DNA of 23,939 bases, taken from Pelargonium nanum. Taxonomy: Eukaryota > Streptophyta > Magnoliopsida > Geraniales > Geraniaceae. A program made the translations under genes and the position numbers. Numbering within the stretch: position 1 is the first letter of the stretch; each line of letters begins with the position of its first letter. Below are positions 20,467-23,939 of the stretch, in pieces. The stretch covers positions 1 through 23,939 of the forward strand of contig JAYMTF010001355.1 of assembly GCA_036897485.1 (NCBI GenBank), read 5' to 3'. The notes beneath the pieces were generated by a model. That model worked only from the letters and a program-made list of their open reading frames with translations. It searched no databases and was not told the origin of the DNA.

Positions 20467-20778
20467 TCATGCGATCAAATGCCGCGACGGCGGTGGCGAC
20501 GGCGGCAATCTCTGCGAGAAAGAACAGTGGTCGTCTCCGGTGGGGCTTTCGTTTTCGAAATTGAGCGCGTAGCTCAAGGGATCGTAGCTGAAATCGGCGG
20601 ATCCGTGGCAGCGCCTCCTGCTCCTGCCGGCGAATTTGGCAATCAGGTGACGGCACCTACTTCCTGATCCTCTCGCCGGCGGCCGGTGCTTGTCGTGATC
20701 CTCAAGCTCGTGGTGCTGATAGGAGCCGCCGAAACAGGAGGAGAAGCTCAGTGGTGATGATGATCTGTTAATTTCCAT
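20467..20778 (-). CDS. Small plant protein with a YDPLSYALNFE motif, function unknown
   Basis: Single-exon gene of 103 residues. It begins MEINRSSSPLSFSSCFGG, runs through a basic middle (HLIAKFAGRSRRR, about 44-56) and carries FSYDPLSYALNFENE (63-77), then ends in a Pro/Ser tail with SPPPSRHLIA. The F-x-YDPLSYALNF motif is typical of a family of short, uncharacterised (often stress-annotated) plant proteins. It has no signal peptide or membrane segment. The frame stays open upstream to 21030, but a TATA box at 20863-20873 on the same strand lies inside that extension. I therefore take the ATG at 20776-20778 as the start, with a leader of about 55 bases. The gene is convergent with KNOX. By order it may correspond to Arabidopsis At5g11070, from memory. 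No function can be given. Confidence 0.8.
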   Translation of the reverse strand: MEINRSSSPLSFSSCFGGSYQHHELEDHDKHRPPARGSGSRCRHLIAKFAGRSRRRCHGSADFSYDPLSYALNFENESPTGDDHCSFSQRLPPSPPPSRHLIA

Positions 20779-20862
20779 TCTCTGAAATTGGAAATTGGAT
20801 CTGCGATAGTTTGGTGTTGTGAATTGTGATGAGTGAATGTGAAGTGAGAGGCAAAATCCTTT

Positions 20863-20873
20863 ATTTATATATA
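20863..20873 (-). promoter_or_regulatory. TATA box of the small minus-strand gene
   Basis: The minus strand reads GTATATATAAATAAAGG here, 85 bases before the MEINRS start codon. This predicts transcription from about 20835. Confidence 0.6.
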
Positions 20874-20879
20874 CATTAG

Positions 20880-21660
20880 GATATTCCATTTTTATATTCA
20901 AATTTATAAAAATTGAAAAGAAAAAGAGAAAAAGTGAGACGCTGAGTGTGAGGATGAGGATAAGGACAAGGACAAGGAGACAACAACGTTTGTGTTGCTG
21001 CTGAAACTGAGTTGAAGTGAGCCACTTCACAAGTTGAAACCGTGGGCGCTACGTGCTTTCTTTTGTGTTGTTTCCGCGTTTTGGATGCTACCTACTTTAC
21101 TGGTTTAATGGCTTTTCTTTAATCTTTTTTTTTCTTAAAAGATAAATTAGATATATTTGGTTTTGTAACTTCGTTTGTGTGGTTTCAGCGTTTCGAGAGC
21201 TCTGTTTTGTCCTTTTTCTTTCGAAAAAAGGAAAAATGTAAAATTTGGTTTGTGTACTTTTCCAATCCTGTTGAATTAGTTTCTAAATTTTTGTGTGCTC
21301 TAGTTTAGTCTAAAAATAATTTTATTTTATTATTTTGAACGAGTCCAAAATATTTATCTTTTCTTTGCTCTCTCTTTTTCCACTCATCTTAATTATTATG
21401 GCTGAAGTCAAAGCATCGTGGTCGAGGACTTGGTGATGAGCATTAATATATAGAAGCTGAGTTTCTCAAACACCTTTACAATATGGCGGACAGTGAACTT
21501 TCAATTGTGTTGTTTCGATCACCATAAATATAGCTGGCGAAAGGAGAATTTTCAGCTGAAATCGTTGACAAACATATGAGATTGGTGGTGAAGAGAGATT
21601 GAAATTTTTAACTAGTTAGACAAGGGCAAAATGGTAATTGTCAGTATAAATATTATTTGA
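20880..21660. other. Promoter-side and intergenic DNA, no gene seen
   Basis: Upstream of the small gene, a purine-rich run (GATAAGGACAAGGACAAGG near 20960) is followed by T-rich sequence without coding potential or recognisable element ends. Confidence 0.45.
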
Positions 21661-21802
21661 TGATACCTAAAAAATCATAAGTCTGCCCTACGAATGACGA
21701 CATGATAGTGGTGCTCGAGCATCGCGTCACATCCTTCTCATGACAAAAGTGCGGTTTCGTGGACTTGCTCCTAAAGTGTGCTATCGTCTGCGTCAAACTC
21801 TA

Positions 21803-21955
21803 TTGGTCGTGCTGAAGTTCATCGGTCGTACACAAGTCTGTTGGTCGTACGCAAAATCATTGGTGATTCCTAAGGTCTTCGGTCGTTCCTAAGACCGTTG
21901 TTGACCGTTCGAGGTCATTGGTCATGACCAAGATACTATTGTCGACTCCTAAAAG
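21803..21955. repeat. 19-bp minisatellite, about eight diverged copies
   Basis: Units start at 21803, 21822, 21841, 21860, 21879, 21898, 21918 and 21937, with period 19 (one unit is 20). The consensus is close to TTGGTCGTNCNNAAGNTCN. Copies differ at several positions, but the register is held throughout. Confidence 0.85.
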
Positions 21956-22572
21956 GCATTGAAAACAAGAGCAAGGAGATTAGAAGTATTCCCAACGCCC
22001 ATAAAAACTCCCTCATACTCGTGTCACGATAGTCTTTTTGTTGTCGCGACATAACTAGCGCCAAGGCCTTCCATACGTTCACAATCCATCCGCGCGCGAT
22101 CTTGTTCCAACGCAACTACCAGTCACATGTTATCTGACATAGTTAGTTTACATGGTGCCCAAGGTCCTATTCAACCTATTTTTCATACATAGGGAGGAAC
22201 ACTTGCCGAACAAAAGCAAAGAAAAACCACAAATTTCGAAATCCTAGAATGTTACTCCGCGCAATAGAGGCTTCAAGAGTATTCGACGTATGCCTTGATG
22301 CACGAGGGACATGTGAGAGCTCATGGACTTGCTTGACGCCCACATACTGTTAGTTAGGAAGCAAGAGCCCAAGCCATAAATGGGTCTGAAACGGACCCTA
22401 TTTTGCCACCAACGAACAACGCATTCGAACAATGCGAAAACGGTAAGTATAATTAAATACAACTCTTTTGATAAGAGAATGGATCCATCACAATTGTATT
22501 TCACATTCTATCTCTATATTCTATCTTTGAAGCTTGTGTGATTCCGGTCGAGATGTTTCTCACACATCTAAG

Positions 22573-22649
22573 GTGGTGTCTTGGAACCACACTGGGGCTG
22601 CAATTCTTTGGTGTGTTGTCTTGAGCATGTCACAGGTTCAAGACACCAC
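22573..22649. repeat. Inverted repeat (15-bp arms)
   Basis: GTGGTGTCTTGGAACC (22573-22588) pairs with GGTTCAAGACACCAC (22635-22649) with one bulged G. The loop of about 46 bases contains a further GTGTTGTCTTGA. Confidence 0.75.
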
Positions 22650-22680
22650 GATCGACACGTACCATTGATATATGACTTAT

Positions 22681-23556
22681 AAACAAAAACTTAGAGAAAA
22701 TACATTAACAATTGAACAAAACGACATATGATTTTTTTCTAAACCATTACAAATCATATATGAAAATTGTCATTTTCACCCACATAAATTCATGTCTCTC
22801 AAAATTAAATGCATAATTAAATTTTTGCTAAAAAAATTACATAAAATGAAGTAAAAGAAACTATCAAAATGGACACTAGCGCTTTAAGTTATGATATCAT
22901 GTTGTTGAGATTTTATGATTTCAGTGCATTCATTTAGTAATCTAGAGTGAAATGAATGATAAAGTAGTCCATTTGTAGATGTACACAGTTAATCACGCAA
23001 GTGATTCGTACTTAACTTTATTAATTACACTTTAATTTAGTGATTAATATCATGTCGACAGACACTGTGTGCTTACGAAAAGAGTGGGACCCAGTTAAGA
23101 TCGTTAAGATGTGAAAACTGAAAAGAACCGAAAGCCAGAAACCGTTTACTTTAATTGATTTTCGTAGTGACACGTAGGCCTGCATGGATAAGATTTGATG
23201 ACGCACATCAAGGGTATTTTTGTCAGAAGGATTTTCCAGCGTGGATTTATCATCTCGTGAGAACATGCTTGGATGGATACATTAACGTTGGTATTATAAT
23301 AAGGTTATAGTTATGCATGTGTATAAGATCATTGACCAACCATTCTTCTACACGTGGCGCCGATCATCGAAACCCATATTTAAATTCTACATAATACAAA
23401 TTATTAATTGCCGCCGCCCATTTGGTGGGTTCAATTTTAAATATGAATACATGTGATTGAGAGAATCATCAAACTGTTAACTGTATACGTATACAAATGT
23501 ATATCATCACTAAAATAAATAGAAATATTAAGTGCTTGTTTGTTAACTCAACAACT
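22681..23556. other. AT-rich intergenic DNA, no gene seen
   Basis: No coding frame or RNA gene recognised. Several ACGT-core motifs are present, including CACGTGGC at 23352-23359 and GACACGTAGG near 23168. They could belong to a promoter of a gene beyond the right edge, but this is weak. Confidence 0.4.
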
Positions 23557-23760
23557 ACTTAACGGAGGTGACACGTCTGATTTTCGGTAAGTCGGTTCTT
23601 GCCACGTAGGACCACTGGTGTTTGGCAAAAACACCCAAAATCCGACTTAACGGAGAAGAACAGTGTTCTTCTCCAGTGGGATCTCCAGTAGATGCCCAAA
23701 AGCTACTGGACCAAAATTGGTCCAGTAGCAAACAGTAACTCCAGTGGAGTCACACCAAAG
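23557..23760. repeat. Cluster of perfect short palindromes (MITE-like)
   Basis: GGAGAAGAACA-G-TGTTCTTCTCC at 23652-23674 is a perfect 11-bp stem. GCTACTGGACCAA-AA-TTGGTCCAGTAGC at 23702-23729 is a perfect 13-bp stem. TAAGTCGG (23588-23595) pairs with CCGACTTA (23642-23649). ACTTAACGGAG is repeated directly at 23557 and 23645. The pattern fits a small non-autonomous foldback element. No transposase or clear duplication was seen. Confidence 0.5.
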
Positions 23761-23939
23761 ACCATAATACCCTTCAAAAGTACAAGTTTGAGGTAGAAGA
23801 AATGAACCCAACGACATTATTTTTGAATAAATGATGTACAATAATTTTTACAACCAAAACCAAAATCTCCAAAAACATATCTGGAATACAAAAAAATACC
23901 AAAATTGAGGCGGAGGTTGGAGGTTGAGGCCGGGGATGG

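Larger units (their letters stand above)
21660..22680. mobile_element. Retroelement-like region, unclassified (fossil)
   Basis: About 1 kb of more complex, CG-containing sequence unlike the flanking AT-rich DNA, without usable coding frames. It contains a 19-bp minisatellite, a TCTATATTCTATCTTTGAAG stretch that resembles the end of plant LTRs, and an inverted repeat. I think it is a non-coding piece of an LTR-type or other large element, old and incomplete. Family and limits are unproved. Confidence 0.3.

Noticed and set aside
22244-22504. Minus-strand open frame of 86 codons
   Set aside because: No recognisable motif; it lies in the unclassified repetitive region.
1-23939. CRISPR array, bacterial operon or viral integration
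   Set aside because: The tandem arrays seen are plant-type intronic repeats and minisatellites without spacer structure. All genes are eukaryotic with spliceosomal introns.

Overview
This window is nuclear DNA from a flowering plant, almost certainly a eudicot. Coding islands are intron-rich with GT-AG splice sites, intergenic DNA is AT-rich, and both large genes match Arabidopsis proteins closely as I remember them. It cannot be assigned to a genus from sequence alone.

Layout: (1) 1-962 holds the 3' end of a degenerate minus-strand LINE and a foldback repeat, then the first gene's promoter. (2) 963-10630, plus strand: a complete ten-exon TRS120 gene (TRAPPII subunit, about 1187 aa). Intron 3 carries an LTR-like fossil and intron 5 a three-copy tandem repeat of about 125 bp. 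(3) 10631-16368: 5.7 kb without a host gene, containing a foldback element, two tRNA-derived SINE families, a 5'-truncated LINE with target-site duplication, and a GC-rich block with two G-boxes. (4) 16369-19290, plus strand: a five-exon class II KNOX homeobox gene of KNAT3/KNAT4 type, with a SINE immediately upstream of its likely TATA box and an apparently eroded C-terminal exon. (5) 20467-20778, minus strand: a small single-exon gene for a 103-aa plant protein of unknown function. (6) 20779-23939: no convincing gene. It contains a 19-bp minisatellite inside a retroelement-like region and a cluster of perfect short hairpins.

The gene order TRS120, class II KNOX, small unknown protein recalls Arabidopsis chromosome 5 (At5g11040 TRS120, At5g11050 MYB64, At5g11060 KNAT4, At5g11070 unknown). 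No MYB gene is seen in the TRS120-KNOX interval here. The three genes act in unrelated processes: vesicle tethering at the trans-Golgi network, transcriptional control, and unknown. Their adjacency therefore looks like conserved microsynteny, not a functional cluster. I found no convincing previously undescribed system. The observations most worth a second look are the KNOX C-terminal splice-site loss, the SINE at the KNOX core promoter, the missing MYB neighbour and the intron-5 repeat.
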